Assembly: GCA_903970405.1 (NCBI GenBank)
Contig: CAJCIT010000164.1
Span: 1 to 50,589 of the forward strand
Reading direction: 5' to 3'
Origin: Acidobacteriaceae bacterium
GTDB taxonomy: Bacteria; Acidobacteriota; Terriglobia; Bryobacterales; Bryobacteraceae
Length of the DNA: 50,589 bases
Shown here: one piece after another, positions 32,859-42,431 of the stretch
Layout of the letters: each line of letters opens with the position of its first letter
Numbering within the stretch: the first letter of the stretch is position 1
The notes under the pieces: model-generated
The model's database searches: none
What the model saw: the letters and a program-made list of their open reading frames with translations, nothing else
What the model was told of the DNA's origin: nothing
Made by a program: the position numbers and the translations under genes

Positions 32859-33323
32859 TTAAGACGCTCGTCCTGACCCGTTGGTAATGGAAGTGACCTT
32901 GGTAGCCGGCGTTTCGTGCGAGAGGCCCTTCTGTTGCGGCTTCTGTTCGTACTTCGAAGCGCATTTGGCTTGGATTTTCTTTGCCTCAAAAACCCCATCC
33001 GGACCCAAGCGGCCATCGGCCAGCGCCTGAGCGCCATCCTTGAAGGTATCCGGCAGCGGATCGGCGCCATCGTAGACCACCTTCAGCGTTTGCGGGCCCT
33101 GGTGCAGCACGAACGTGGTCTGGGAGCCGTTCTTCAGGATGGAGCCTTGTTCAACATCGCCGCCAACCCGCAAGCGTTGGCCGGCAGCCGTGTTCCCCAT
33201 CTGCTGCAATTCGCTGATTGTCCGGTAATACATCTTGCTGTCGCTGATTCCCCCGGCGGCGAGCCACACCAGGGAACCGATGATGACGGTCATTAAAATA
33301 CCGAACTTGAGGTACGTTTTCAT
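32859..33323 (-). CDS. ccmE: CcmE periplasmic heme chaperone, cysteine (CXXXY) type
   Basis: A 154-residue protein. N-terminal membrane anchor (FGILMTVIIGSLVWLAAG), then the OB-fold of CcmE (QRLRVGGDVEQGSIL, TTFVLHQGPQTLKVVYDG, PDTFKDGAQALADGRLGPDG). The heme-linking site, which is HxxxY in proteobacteria such as E. coli, reads KCASKYE here: Cys in place of His, with Tyr four residues on. This CXXXY form is known from deltaproteobacteria and archaea and defines the variant often called System I*. The start at 33323 is the Met before the membrane anchor; the frame is open to 33383. First gene of the ccm operon. Confidence 0.9.
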   Translation of the reverse strand: MKTYLKFGILMTVIIGSLVWLAAGGISDSKMYYRTISELQQMGNTAAGQRLRVGGDVEQGSILKNGSQTTFVLHQGPQTLKVVYDGADPLPDTFKDGAQALADGRLGPDGVFEAKKIQAKCASKYEQKPQQKGLSHETPATKVTSITNGSGRAS

Positions 33324-33409
33324 AGAGGGGCCTGTCCTTAGTATACGGGCCTCCAGCCCGAGTTCAGCCACAGCCCACACCAACGCGATCGGGCCGGCTG
33401 CGGGGGAAT

Positions 33410-33470
33410 AACCTTAAAGGGCCGATCATTGCATTGTCCTCACGCTCGAGAATGTGCATACAAGCCATTG
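33410..33470 (-). pseudogene. 60-base degenerate remnant of a multicopper oxidase 3' end
   Basis: About 57 bases here match the reverse-strand end of the multicopper-oxidase remnant at 42435-42492 with roughly 85% identity by eye and small indels. Decoded on the minus strand it gives the degraded counterpart of HILEHEDNEMMRPFEV, with His changed to Arg and frame errors. It lies just upstream of ccmE and has no coding capacity. Confidence 0.55.
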
Positions 33471-33614
33471 AGAGATAAGCAACTCGAGTTAAAACTGGCC
33501 TGTTACTTTCGCGTGTCTGTCCAGGCATCGAACTGCGCCGGGGCAGCTCTGTTATCGAGCTAGCGCGGGCGCTGATGTACCTGTGTTAGTGTGGGCGTTT
33601 GGGGTAAAGGACTG

Positions 33615-34250
33615 ATGGTTGGTGACCGCCCTTCGTCGAGCCATGACAATGGCTCGAATCCAATCAGCGACCCCGCCGATCCACAGCCCGAATCGATCAC
33701 TTGGCTCCTGGCTTGTGTACGCCAAGGAGACTTCGCTGCCCGAGAGGAATTACTACGGCTCGTCTATGGCGAACTCCGCCGCTTGGCCGCCATTGCCTTT
33801 CGGCGAGAAGCCTCCGGCAATACCCTCCAACCCACGGCGTTAGTACACGAAGCCTTCATCCGGCTCTTTAGCGGTCCCGTGCCCGCCTTTGCTGACCGCG
33901 CACACTTTCTCGGCATCGCTGCGCGGGTCATGCGGCAAGTGCTGGTGGATCACGCAAGAGCCCGGCGTGCCCAGAAACGCGGGGCCCAATTCACAGTTCA
34001 ACTGGGTGATCACATCGCCGCGGCTGCGGCAAATAAAGATCTGCTATTGATCGACGAAGCACTCGACAAGCTTGCGAGCGAAGATCCGCTCCTGGTTGCT
34101 CTTATAGAGATGCGTTTCTTCGCCGGAATGACCGCCGAGGAGACGGCCGAAGCACGGGGCGCATCCGTGCATGTGGTCCGGCACGATCTTCGATATGCCC
34201 AAGCCAGGTTGCGGCAGATCATCCTAGGAGACGGCCAGCCCCCTCTCTGA
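33615..34250 (+). CDS. ECF-like sigma factor of the kinase-associated type
   Basis: A 211-residue sigma factor. Region 2: AAREELLRLVYGELRRLAAI, then NTLQPTALVHEAFIRLFSG and RAHFLGIAARVMRQVLVDHA; region 4: IEMRFFAGMTAEETAEARGA followed by SVHVVRHDLRYAQARL. This pattern (LQPTALVHEA, ARVMRQILVDHAR) marks the ECF subgroup usually found beside Ser/Thr kinases in acidobacteria and planctomycetes. The frame opens at GTG 33591, but ATG 33615 is preferred because AAAGGA lies just upstream, although spacing is short. A terminator-like hairpin follows the stop. A kinase gene lies three genes downstream. Confidence 0.88.
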   Translation: MVGDRPSSSHDNGSNPISDPADPQPESITWLLACVRQGDFAAREELLRLVYGELRRLAAIAFRREASGNTLQPTALVHEAFIRLFSGPVPAFADRAHFLGIAARVMRQVLVDHARARRAQKRGAQFTVQLGDHIAAAAANKDLLLIDEALDKLASEDPLLVALIEMRFFAGMTAEETAEARGASVHVVRHDLRYAQARLRQIILGDGQPPL

Positions 34251-34284
34251 CGGGCTTAGGGCGACGGCCAGCCACCTGTTTAAA

Positions 34285-34334
34285 GCGGCCGGCAGAAGAA
34301 GAAATTCCCCCGCGCCGGCCGGTGCTCTTTTTTT
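34285..34334 (+). terminator. Probable terminator after the sigma factor gene
   Basis: Arms CGGCCGGC (34286-34293) and GCCGGCCG (34314-34321) form an 8-base stem around a 20-base loop, followed after six bases by seven Ts. The loop is long and the T run is offset, so strength is uncertain. It lies about 35 bases after the sigma stop and 100 bases before the sedolisin gene. Confidence 0.5.
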
Positions 34335-34433
34335 GCGAAATCCCCGCGCGAATTCCGCATTCAGACCAGAAGCGCCTGGACTAAACGCCAATTCCCTTGT
34401 GCCCGGCCTTCGACCTGGAAGGAACAAGAGCCC

Positions 34434-37400
34434 ATGAACTCGCCGTTTAGCATCGCTGAAGCCCTTTTGAATGTCCTAAGAAGGCTTACTCGCGCCATAT
34501 CACCATTTACGTCAAACACCCCAAACCGGAGCCAGAGAGCTCTCATATTCGCCTTGCTTGCGGCGCTGCTGTGCGCTGCCGCCAGTGAGGCCCAAAGCCC
34601 GACTCACGGCGCAGTTGGCCAAACACCCGACGTTGTTCAGAACGGAAGCGCCGTGCTGGTGTCGCACTTCGAACCGACTCAGAAGCTGCGCCTAGCCATA
34701 GTGCTGACGCAACCTCATCTGGAAGAAGAGCAGCAGTTTCTCATGGACGTGCAGAATGTGCAGTCGCCGCTGTTCCATCACTTCTTGAGCGATGACGAGT
34801 GGAACACCCGCTTTGCTCCTTCGGCGGCCGATGAAGAGGCCGTCGTGGATTGGGCGACTAACCAGGGCCTGACTGTTACGAATCGTTTCCCCAACCGCTT
34901 TCTGGTGGACGTGGAGGCTCCTGCCGCAACGATTGAAAAAGCCTTGAGCGTGGTCATCAATAACTACCAGGTGGGCGCCGAGACTCACTTTTCAAATGAC
35001 CGTGATCCCGTGCTGCCGCCGACGGTCTCAGCGATCGTCGATTCCGTGCTGGGCTTGAATTCGCTTGAGCATGTCCTGCCCATGGGCGGAACGGGCCAAT
35101 ACGTGGCCGGGCCAATCTATTCGCCGGGCGCCCCAAAGACGGACCTGGGAGCATCGAGCCATGACGCGCCTGGGGGAATGGAGGCAGATGCCGCCATCCC
35201 GCTCAATGTCGCCACTCCCCCCAGCAATTATTGGCGGCCGAGTGACATGTTTTCGAGCAACGCCTATAACTATGGGGCTTTGATGAAGCAAGGCCATTGC
35301 TGCAACCCGCGGAATAACCCCGTCAACTCCCCGCCCGAGTCCTCAATCGCAATCGCCGCCTACGGCGACGTGGCGTTTAGCGACCTGGCCGGCTTTCAAG
35401 CGGGATTCAGCAATCTCGCCTATAACGTGCAGAAGTACGCTATTGACGGCACCTATACTTGTGGAGCCAACGACGTCAATTGCAGTGAGACCACCTTGGA
35501 CACCGAGTGGGCGCTCGCCATGGCCAATAGCGAAGGTTCGAGCGCAAATACCGCCAAGGTTTACGTCTACGAGGGAGCGAATTCGAACGCGAACACCGTG
35601 GCCGACGTGCTGACCTTCATGGTGAATGGGGGCTATGCGCGCGTCATGAGCACCAGTTGGGGTTGCGCTGAGAGTGGTTGTTTTTCGGCAAGTTCGATGA
35701 ATACCTTGAATGCCATCTTCTCCGAAATGGTGGGAAAGGGCTGGACACTTGTGGCCGCCACCGGCGACCAGGGCGCTACTGCGGGTTGCGGCACCACCCT
35801 TGCCGTCCAATACCCGGCTTCAGACCCTAACGTCACAGGAATCGGCGGTACCCTACTCAGTGGCGGTAAGGAGGTTGCCTGGACCGGGGGCACGGGCAAG
35901 GGTTCCTGCAGCTCCAACAACGGCGGCAGCACGGGCGGCTTCAGTTCTTATTGGAAAGCGAGTTCCGCGCCTTACCAGGGTGGCTTAGGAAAGACCTACC
36001 GAGCCGTGCCCGACATGGCACTCGATGCGGCTACCGGTCACGATGTCTACTTTAATGGCGGCTGGACCCACCCTGGCGGAACCAGCATTGCCGCGCCGAT
36101 GATGGCTGGCTTCTTTGCCCAGGAGAATGCTTATCTGCTGACACTGGGAAACATCTGTGGGGCAGGAGGTGGAACTTCCCCGTGCGCTCCGATGGGAAAT
36201 GCTAATTACCCGATCTACACACGCGGTTTTCTGCTCTCAGAGGGATTCCAGATTCACGATCCCTTCTACGACATCACGTCTGGCTGTAATTCGAACGACA
36301 TCACCGCGGCGAATCGCCTCACTGCCTTTTGCGCTGGAACCGGCTTCGATGAAGTTACCGGATGGGGCTCCGCGAATATGCTGCAACTGGCGTGGGCCAT
36401 CAATTTTCAGCTTGTCGCCAGCGACTGGGGTTCACCAATCATCCAATTTTCCGGGCCTTCGACGGCGAAATGGTACAACACCGACCAAGTAATCAGTTGG
36501 ACCATCAGGGACAACACAGGCACATCGCACGCTGGCTCCGGCATTGCCGGTTTCACACAGGGTTGGGATTACATGCTCCCTGACTCGCTTAGTAAGCCGA
36601 ACGGCGGAACTGGAGACTCATTCTATAACGGTCCGCAGTTTCCGAACGTCTCCGAGGGTTGTCTTTCATTACTCTCCCATAGCTGCGGGGGAGGCGGTCT
36701 TGCACAGGGCTGCCATATCGCCCACGTGCAAGCGTGGAATAACCAGGGGATTACATCCGGCGACCAAACGTTTGGACCTCTCTGCTACGACTCCGAAGCG
36801 CCATATACATCAGCTGCACTTCAAGGCGTCTTCTTCGGAAACGGCGCGTATATTTCGCCTGTGACCCTTTCGCTGAACGCGTACGACAACGAAAGCGGCG
36901 TGGCGGCGACTTACTACAACGTGAATGGAGGGCCTTATCGCCAATACACCGGCCCGACCACGTTCACTGCTTTTGGCGCTTATACGATTGCGTATTACAG
37001 CACAGACGTGGCCGGCAATGTGGAAGCGGCGCAATTCAGCAGCTTCTCTATTAGAACCACAACAACCACATCGCTGACGTCCTCCTTGAATCCATCCACC
37101 TATGGGCAAAACGTCCTCTTCACAGCAAAGGTTGTTCCTAACCAGGCGCTTCCCACGGGAACGTTTCCCACCGGGACGGTCACCTTCATGAATGGAGCTA
37201 CTGCCCTGGGCACCACCTCTCTTAATGCGGGCGTCGCGTTGCTTTCTTCCGCGGGCTTACAGGCTGGCAAACCGGCCGTCACGGCCATCTATTCGGGCGA
37301 CGGTCACGACACCACCAGCACGTCATCGCCGCTCAGTCAGAAAGTGAAGCAGGCGTCGAGCACCACCAAACTCACCACATCAGAAAGCACCGTCGTCTAC

Positions 37401-38276
37401 GGAACCCAAGTGAAGCTAACCGCTTCCATCACCTCTGCCGATGGCGGATCCGTTAGCGGCACGGTCACGTTCATGGACGGCTCCACTGTCATCGGAACAA
37501 TACCAGTTGACTCCAGTCTGAACGCTGCTGTGTTGGCTGTGGAGCTTACTCTTGGCAGCCACGCGGTGACGGCCTCCTACAGCGGCAGCACAAATGACTT
37601 GCCGAGTGCTTCAGCAGCTCTGACGGAAACCATTAATCGCGCTCCATCGAACGTGGTGATTGAATCTACGAACACCCCGACGGCGTTTGGGCAACCAGGG
37701 CAGTTACTGGCTTCGGTGACCAGTTCCGGCGGCGGATTAGTCAGCGGCACCGTCACGTTTAAAGAGGGAACCACCACCTTGGGAATTGCCAACGTAATTA
37801 CCCTTCTCGGAAAGTCTTCCACTTCCTTGGCTACCTGGGATATGAGCAGCTTGCCGGTTGGCACTCACCTGATCGCAGCAGCCTACAGCGGAACGGCCGA
37901 GAATCTTCCATCCACCTCGGCAGTATTCACTCAGGTGGTGAACCAGGCAGCCACCACCACAATGCTTCATACAACTCCGAATCCGTCCTCTCCCACCCGA
38001 GCGGTCACACTTTCGGCTGAAGTCGTGTCGGTATACGGCCAGCCCATCACCACCGGGACAGTAACGTTCTTCGATGGATCTTTAACCCTCGGCACGGCAA
38101 ACCTCGATGCCACCGCCGACGCCACAATGACAACCAAACTGGGAATAGGCACACATTCTATTACCGCTGTATATAAAGGTAGCGCCAACGATCTGACCAG
38201 TACCTCCCCGGTGGTGACCCAGGTCGTAGATGGCCCACCGCACCCAATCCCGTGCCTCCCTGGCCGGTGTATGTAG
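34434..38276 (+). CDS. Sedolisin (S53) peptidase with Ig-like repeat tail
   Basis: A 1280-residue secreted peptidase. Signal/anchor at about 36-52 (ALIFALLAALLCAAAS). Pro-kumamolisin activation domain at about 65-205. The catalytic domain has the S53 set: E352 and D356 in SETTLDTEW, the oxyanion Asp in AATGDQGATAG, and Ser551 in GGTSIAAPMMAG (usual SGTS is GGTS here); the calcium site appears as FDEVTGWGSAN. After about 790, four Ig-like repeats follow, each with a GTVTFMDGSTVIG-like strand and a TASYSGS-like strand, ending near 1270 with a Cys-containing tail. It would digest proteins at acidic pH outside the cell, with repeats for attachment. GGAAGGAAC is a good ribosome site. Confidence 0.9.
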   Translation: MNSPFSIAEALLNVLRRLTRAISPFTSNTPNRSQRALIFALLAALLCAAASEAQSPTHGAVGQTPDVVQNGSAVLVSHFEPTQKLRLAIVLTQPHLEEEQQFLMDVQNVQSPLFHHFLSDDEWNTRFAPSAADEEAVVDWATNQGLTVTNRFPNRFLVDVEAPAATIEKALSVVINNYQVGAETHFSNDRDPVLPPTVSAIVDSVLGLNSLEHVLPMGGTGQYVAGPIYSPGAPKTDLGASSHDAPGGMEADAAIPLNVATPPSNYWRPSDMFSSNAYNYGALMKQGHCCNPRNNPVNSPPESSIAIAAYGDVAFSDLAGFQAGFSNLAYNVQKYAIDGTYTCGANDVNCSETTLDTEWALAMANSEGSSANTAKVYVYEGANSNANTVADVLTFMVNGGYARVMSTSWGCAESGCFSASSMNTLNAIFSEMVGKGWTLVAATGDQGATAGCGTTLAVQYPASDPNVTGIGGTLLSGGKEVAWTGGTGKGSCSSNNGGSTGGFSSYWKASSAPYQGGLGKTYRAVPDMALDAATGHDVYFNGGWTHPGGTSIAAPMMAGFFAQENAYLLTLGNICGAGGGTSPCAPMGNANYPIYTRGFLLSEGFQIHDPFYDITSGCNSNDITAANRLTAFCAGTGFDEVTGWGSANMLQLAWAINFQLVASDWGSPIIQFSGPSTAKWYNTDQVISWTIRDNTGTSHAGSGIAGFTQGWDYMLPDSLSKPNGGTGDSFYNGPQFPNVSEGCLSLLSHSCGGGGLAQGCHIAHVQAWNNQGITSGDQTFGPLCYDSEAPYTSAALQGVFFGNGAYISPVTLSLNAYDNESGVAATYYNVNGGPYRQYTGPTTFTAFGAYTIAYYSTDVAGNVEAAQFSSFSIRTTTTTSLTSSLNPSTYGQNVLFTAKVVPNQALPTGTFPTGTVTFMNGATALGTTSLNAGVALLSSAGLQAGKPAVTAIYSGDGHDTTSTSSPLSQKVKQASSTTKLTTSESTVVYGTQVKLTASITSADGGSVSGTVTFMDGSTVIGTIPVDSSLNAAVLAVELTLGSHAVTASYSGSTNDLPSASAALTETINRAPSNVVIESTNTPTAFGQPGQLLASVTSSGGGLVSGTVTFKEGTTTLGIANVITLLGKSSTSLATWDMSSLPVGTHLIAAAYSGTAENLPSTSAVFTQVVNQAATTTMLHTTPNPSSPTRAVTLSAEVVSVYGQPITTGTVTFFDGSLTLGTANLDATADATMTTKLGIGTHSITAVYKGSANDLTSTSPVVTQVVDGPPHPIPCLPGRCM

Positions 38277-38330
38277 GTCGAACGCTGAGACGGCGACCTG
38301 AAACCGTAATCCAGTAAAGAGCAACTGACC

Positions 38331-39181
38331 ATGACGAAACTACTTACGCTCATTGCGGTACTGACCCTCGTCTCGGCGGCGCACGGCGCGCCGCCTGAGA
38401 CGGTCCATTTCCAAAGCCTGGATGGCCAGACTATGCTGGTGGTTTACCTGTTTCACCCTGAATCAGGGAAGGGCGAGAAGGCGCCGGCGATTGTGATGCT
38501 TCACGGACGCGCCGGCCCATTCTCATCTCTCGCCAAGGGCGTTTACGATGCAAACACGCTATCGAAGCGCCATAAGGAGTGGGGTGAGTTCTGGACAGCG
38601 CGCGGCTACTTTGCCATGCTTGTGGACAGCTTTGGTCCTCGCGGGTACCCGGAGGGATTCCCTCGCGGCAGTTACGATGAGCGGCCGGCAGAGGTGAGCG
38701 AACAAACGGTGCGCCCGTTGGATGCCTATGCCGCGCTCAAATTCTTGCGTGGCCGCCGCGACGTTAACCCGGAAGCCATTGGGGTTCAAGGCTGGTCTAA
38801 TGGCGCATGACGGTCCTGGTGACAATGGGTAGTAATCCTCCAGGCTTGGCAGAACCATCGCCCTCCTCTGGGTTTCGGGCTGCGCTTGCCGAATATCCTG
38901 GCTGTGGCATGGATGCGGTCAAGGAGGGCTACCGCAACTACGCGCCCCTCCTGATGATGCTGGGTTCAGCCGACGAAGAGGTCTCGCCTGAGCGCTGCCA
39001 GAAATGGGCCGCGAAGGCCAAAAAGTCCGGTAGTGAGATTCAAGTCATTCTTTACGAAGGCGCCGAACATAACTTCGATGACCCTGGTACAAAAAAGCAG
39101 GCTAATCCGGCGAACCATAAAGCGACTGAAGACGCGATGTGGCAAGCCGGGGACTTCTTTTCCCAACATCTGCGGCAGTAA
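38331..39181 (+). pseudogene. Dienelactone hydrolase family protein split by a frameshift
   Basis: Two consecutive frames together encode one secreted alpha/beta hydrolase. The first (38331-38810) has a signal peptide, PAIVMLHGRAGPFSSLA (oxyanion), and ends right at the nucleophile elbow GVQGWSNGA. The second (38807-39181) continues with MTVLVTMGSN, EYPGCGMDAV, the acid residue in LGSADEEVSPE and the catalytic histidine in EGAEHNFDDPG. Adding one base at the junction GGCGCATGACG would join them as GWSNGAMTVL. As written, the elbow Ser is separated from Asp and His, so neither product alone can be active. The ATGA overlap would permit coupled translation, so a two-chain product is conceivable but unlikely. 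Confidence 0.75.
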
Positions 39182-39207
39182 ACATTCCCCGCTATACTCC
39201 AAAATGC

Positions 39208-42096
39208 ATGTCGAGCTTTGATCGGACCGCCCTCCGCGATCTTTTCCGGCGCGCCCTTGAATTGCCTGCGGAGGAGCTCGATAAACTCCTGAATGATTTG
39301 TCGCCTGATTTGCGGGCAGAACTGAAAGCGCTTCTGCGAGCTGACCAGGACGCTGCCGCGTTTCTGGAGCGCGGTATTGCCACTGAGCTTTCCGACGGTC
39401 CAGCCGCTGGCGAGCGATTTGGCCCTTTTGAGATAGATCAGCCGCTAGGCCGTGGCGGCATGGGCGCGGTTTTCAAAGCCCACCGCGTGGACGGAGAAGT
39501 TTCGCAGATTGTTGCGGTAAAAGTGGTGCGGTCAGGGGTTTTAGCCCCCCGCGCCGCTGACCGGTTCCTGCAGGAGCGCCAGTTCCTGGCAGGACTCTCG
39601 CACCCGAACATTGCCCGCCTGATTGACGGGGGCACGAGGCCGGATGGCGTCGCCTATCTAATCATGGAGTATGTTGATGGTCAACGGATTGATCGATTCT
39701 GTGACCAGCGTGAACTCTCTATCCGGCAACGCCTTGAATTATTTCTACCGTTGTGTGGCGCCGTTGACCACGCCCATCGCAAGCTGATCATCCATCGCGA
39801 TCTGAAGCCGTCAAATGTTCTGGTTACCGACGACGGCCGGCCTAAGCTCCTTGATTTCGGAGTCGCAAAAGCCCTTGACGCGACGTCCGCTACAGAAAAC
39901 GCGGCCGGAGCGACCCAAACCATCGTCCTGACGCCGGATTTCGGCAGCCCGGAACAGTTGAAGGGTGAGGAGATTACCACCGCAACAGACGTCTACGGTC
40001 TGGGCGCCCTTCTTTACTTCCTTCTTACCGGTAGTCCCCCTCACAAAACGGAGGGCCTGTCCGGCAGGGCCCTCCACCGCGCCATTTGTGAGACGCCCCC
40101 CACCAAGCCAGCGGTATTGCGTGCCGAGTTAAAGGGCGATCTGGAAAACATCCTTCTCAAAGCCCTGCATCCTGAACCGGAGCGCCGTTACCCGACCGTC
40201 CGGGAATTGGCTGAAGACGTTGAGAGTTACCTTTCGCATCGTCCGGTCCGCGCCACTCCGGATAGCCCTTTTTATCGAGCCAGCCGTTTTGTGCGGAGGA
40301 ATACGCTGGCCTCGGCGGCGTCGCTAGTTGCCCTGCTTGCCGTCGGAGGGGGCCTTGGCGTGTCGCTGTGGCAAGCACGGATCGCGTGGCGGGAAGCTCA
40401 GGCGTCGGCGGCCGTTGAGAAGTTCCTGACCGACATCTTTCGTGCTAACAGTTCGGCGCAGGAAAACCCGATTAAGGCCCGCCAAACTACTGCGCGCGAA
40501 CTGCTTGACATTGGCGTCTCTAAAATTGACGGCGAGCTGGGGAATGCCTCGGTTGCCAAGCAGCGAATGTTCGTCACACTTTCAGGCTTGTACCGCGATC
40601 TAGGTCTTGACGATCAGGCTGTGGCGCTGGGAAGGAAGGCGGTGTCGTCGGCCAAACAAGTGTATGGAAATGACGATCCAAGAGTCGCAAGCGCCCTGGT
40701 GGATTTGGCCGGCGCGATGCACTCTTCGTCCTCTGTAAACGATGAAGAAGCAGTACTCACAGAGGCCGCCAGTATTTTGAATCGGTCTGGCGATTCATCG
40801 TCGGTGACCCGCGCTGTTCTTGATGAAAAGTTGTCGGAAATGTACCAGTCCAGCGACTTGAGCAAGTCCATCGCTTACGCGGACCTGGCGGTGGCCATCC
40901 GGCGCCGTTATCCACCATCGGCCGACCTGGGCGAGGCGCTCTTTCTAAAAGGGTTGGCCTGCTTCCAGCGAGGCGAGGCCGAAAAATCGGTTGCTGCCCT
41001 GGAAGAGGCGCTGGTTGTTTCCCGGACGCAAGAAGGCGACCCGAATCCAAGTCTTCCGCGCTTCTACGGAACGCTCGGGCTGGCACAGTCCTCAGCAATG
41101 CATTTCACCGCGGCCGAAAAAAACTTGAAGTCCGCAATTGCCGCCGCAGTGGCTGTGAACGGCGATGATCACGTAGACACCATCATGGCCAAGCTTTACC
41201 TTGCAAAGTTTCTGGATGACTCCTCAAAACCAAAGGATTCGTTGCCTTACTTTCGCGACGCCCAAGCCACGGTCATGAAGACCCGAGGCCCGAACGACCC
41301 CTTCTTTACCCCGCAGGTCCTGGCTTTTTATGGACACGCACTAGGACACTTGGGACACCCTGAGCAGGCTTTGCCGCTTATTGATGAAGCCGTGGAAAAC
41401 AGGCGGAAGAATAGGCCGGGCACTCGCTTTCTCGCGACCCTGCTTCAGTTCCGTGCACGCACTTTACTTGAGCTGGGATCCTACGATCAAGCGCGCGCCG
41501 CATTGAAGGAGGCGGGGGAGATTCTGCAGAAAGTCAATGATCCCGATAAATGGAGGAACTCCGCTATAGAGGCCGAACTGGCGCTAGCGGCGGGCGATGT
41601 ACAACAGGCCGCTCGCCTGGTGGGACCCGAGCCTCACACGCCAGACTCACTCCCCTTCACCTACAAGGAACAGCGCTTTGCCTTGCTTTTTTCTGAAGCA
41701 GCTCTGGCGCAAGGGAACCCGAACGCCGCGATCCGCGTAGCTGGTGCGCTGCGTCACAGAGCAAGCAGCTCCGCCGAATTCAACTATCTCGCGGAAACCG
41801 AAGCTTCTGCCGCTCTGTTCGAAGGGCGCGCCTGGATGATGCTCCATCAACCCGAGCGCGCCTTGACCCTCCTTGAAAAGTCCGTTGAAATCCGGACGGC
41901 AGTGTTTGATCAAGACAGTCCGGCGTTGGCGGATGCAGATGTTGCGCTGGCAGAGTGTGAGCTTGAAATGGGAAACCGGGATACTGCAATAAAGCGCGCA
42001 AGCGACGCTAAGACAATCATCGCCAGGCATCCAAGAATTGGAAGGCAGCATTATGATCTAGTAAAAGACTTGGCAGCTCATCTATCCGCTTCGTGA
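39208..42096 (+). CDS. Ser/Thr protein kinase with transmembrane helix and TPR domain
   Basis: A 962-residue receptor-like kinase. After a helical N-terminus (FDRTALRDLFRRALELPAEE, typical of this family) the PknB-like kinase domain spans about 70-345: glycine loop LGRGGMGAVFKAH, VAVKVV lysine, catalytic IHRDLKPSNVLV, metal-binding LLDFGVAKAL and SPEQLKGEEITTATDVYGLG. A single membrane helix follows (SAASLVALLAVGGGLGVSLW, about 370-390). The rest is tetratricopeptide-like helices (GLYRDLGLDDQAVALGRKAV, FLKGLACFQRGEAEKSVAAL, FYGHALGHLGHPEQALPLID). Start is ATG 39208; the frame is open to 39139 inside the upstream hydrolase, but the N-terminal family signature begins here. It is the likely partner of the sigma factor at 33615. 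Confidence 0.88.
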   Translation: MSSFDRTALRDLFRRALELPAEELDKLLNDLSPDLRAELKALLRADQDAAAFLERGIATELSDGPAAGERFGPFEIDQPLGRGGMGAVFKAHRVDGEVSQIVAVKVVRSGVLAPRAADRFLQERQFLAGLSHPNIARLIDGGTRPDGVAYLIMEYVDGQRIDRFCDQRELSIRQRLELFLPLCGAVDHAHRKLIIHRDLKPSNVLVTDDGRPKLLDFGVAKALDATSATENAAGATQTIVLTPDFGSPEQLKGEEITTATDVYGLGALLYFLLTGSPPHKTEGLSGRALHRAICETPPTKPAVLRAELKGDLENILLKALHPEPERRYPTVRELAEDVESYLSHRPVRATPDSPFYRASRFVRRNTLASAASLVALLAVGGGLGVSLWQARIAWREAQASAAVEKFLTDIFRANSSAQENPIKARQTTARELLDIGVSKIDGELGNASVAKQRMFVTLSGLYRDLGLDDQAVALGRKAVSSAKQVYGNDDPRVASALVDLAGAMHSSSSVNDEEAVLTEAASILNRSGDSSSVTRAVLDEKLSEMYQSSDLSKSIAYADLAVAIRRRYPPSADLGEALFLKGLACFQRGEAEKSVAALEEALVVSRTQEGDPNPSLPRFYGTLGLAQSSAMHFTAAEKNLKSAIAAAVAVNGDDHVDTIMAKLYLAKFLDDSSKPKDSLPYFRDAQATVMKTRGPNDPFFTPQVLAFYGHALGHLGHPEQALPLIDEAVENRRKNRPGTRFLATLLQFRARTLLELGSYDQARAALKEAGEILQKVNDPDKWRNSAIEAELALAAGDVQQAARLVGPEPHTPDSLPFTYKEQRFALLFSEAALAQGNPNAAIRVAGALRHRASSSAEFNYLAETEASAALFEGRAWMMLHQPERALTLLEKSVEIRTAVFDQDSPALADADVALAECELEMGNRDTAIKRASDAKTIIARHPRIGRQHYDLVKDLAAHLSAS

Positions 42097-42431
42097 ACGG
42101 TGGGATGCAACGACGGTTCTGTCCACTAGCTACAGCCAGGGGCTGTGGCCTGGAGATCCCGGGGGCCCATCCTCTTAGGGACAGCCGGTCCTTCTGAACC
42201 GCGCGCGAAGTCCCTGACGGGCATGGCGTCATGATGGCGGAAACCATGCTTATCGCAGCAGCCGAAAGTGTGCAGGCGCCTTTCGGGGAGAAACGGCTTG
42301 GAAATGACGGCCCGCATTTCATTTCATAAGGGGGCTTGTGCAACAGGCTCACCCAGAAACTCGCGTACGGAATCTGTGCCTTCTTGGTCCATGCACCAGA
42401 AACTGCCAAGAATGCTTTGCCGACCGGTCGG
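42097..42431. other. Intergenic region without recognised features
   Basis: 335 bases between the kinase gene and the multicopper-oxidase remnant. Minus-strand frames run through it (to 42451), but codon content and the lack of any motif argue against coding. No clear terminator follows the kinase stop. Confidence 0.35.

Noticed and set aside
37060-38250. Repeated sequence in the sedolisin gene as possible DNA repeats
   Set aside because: The periodicity follows protein-level Ig-like repeats with diverged codons, not a CRISPR or satellite array.
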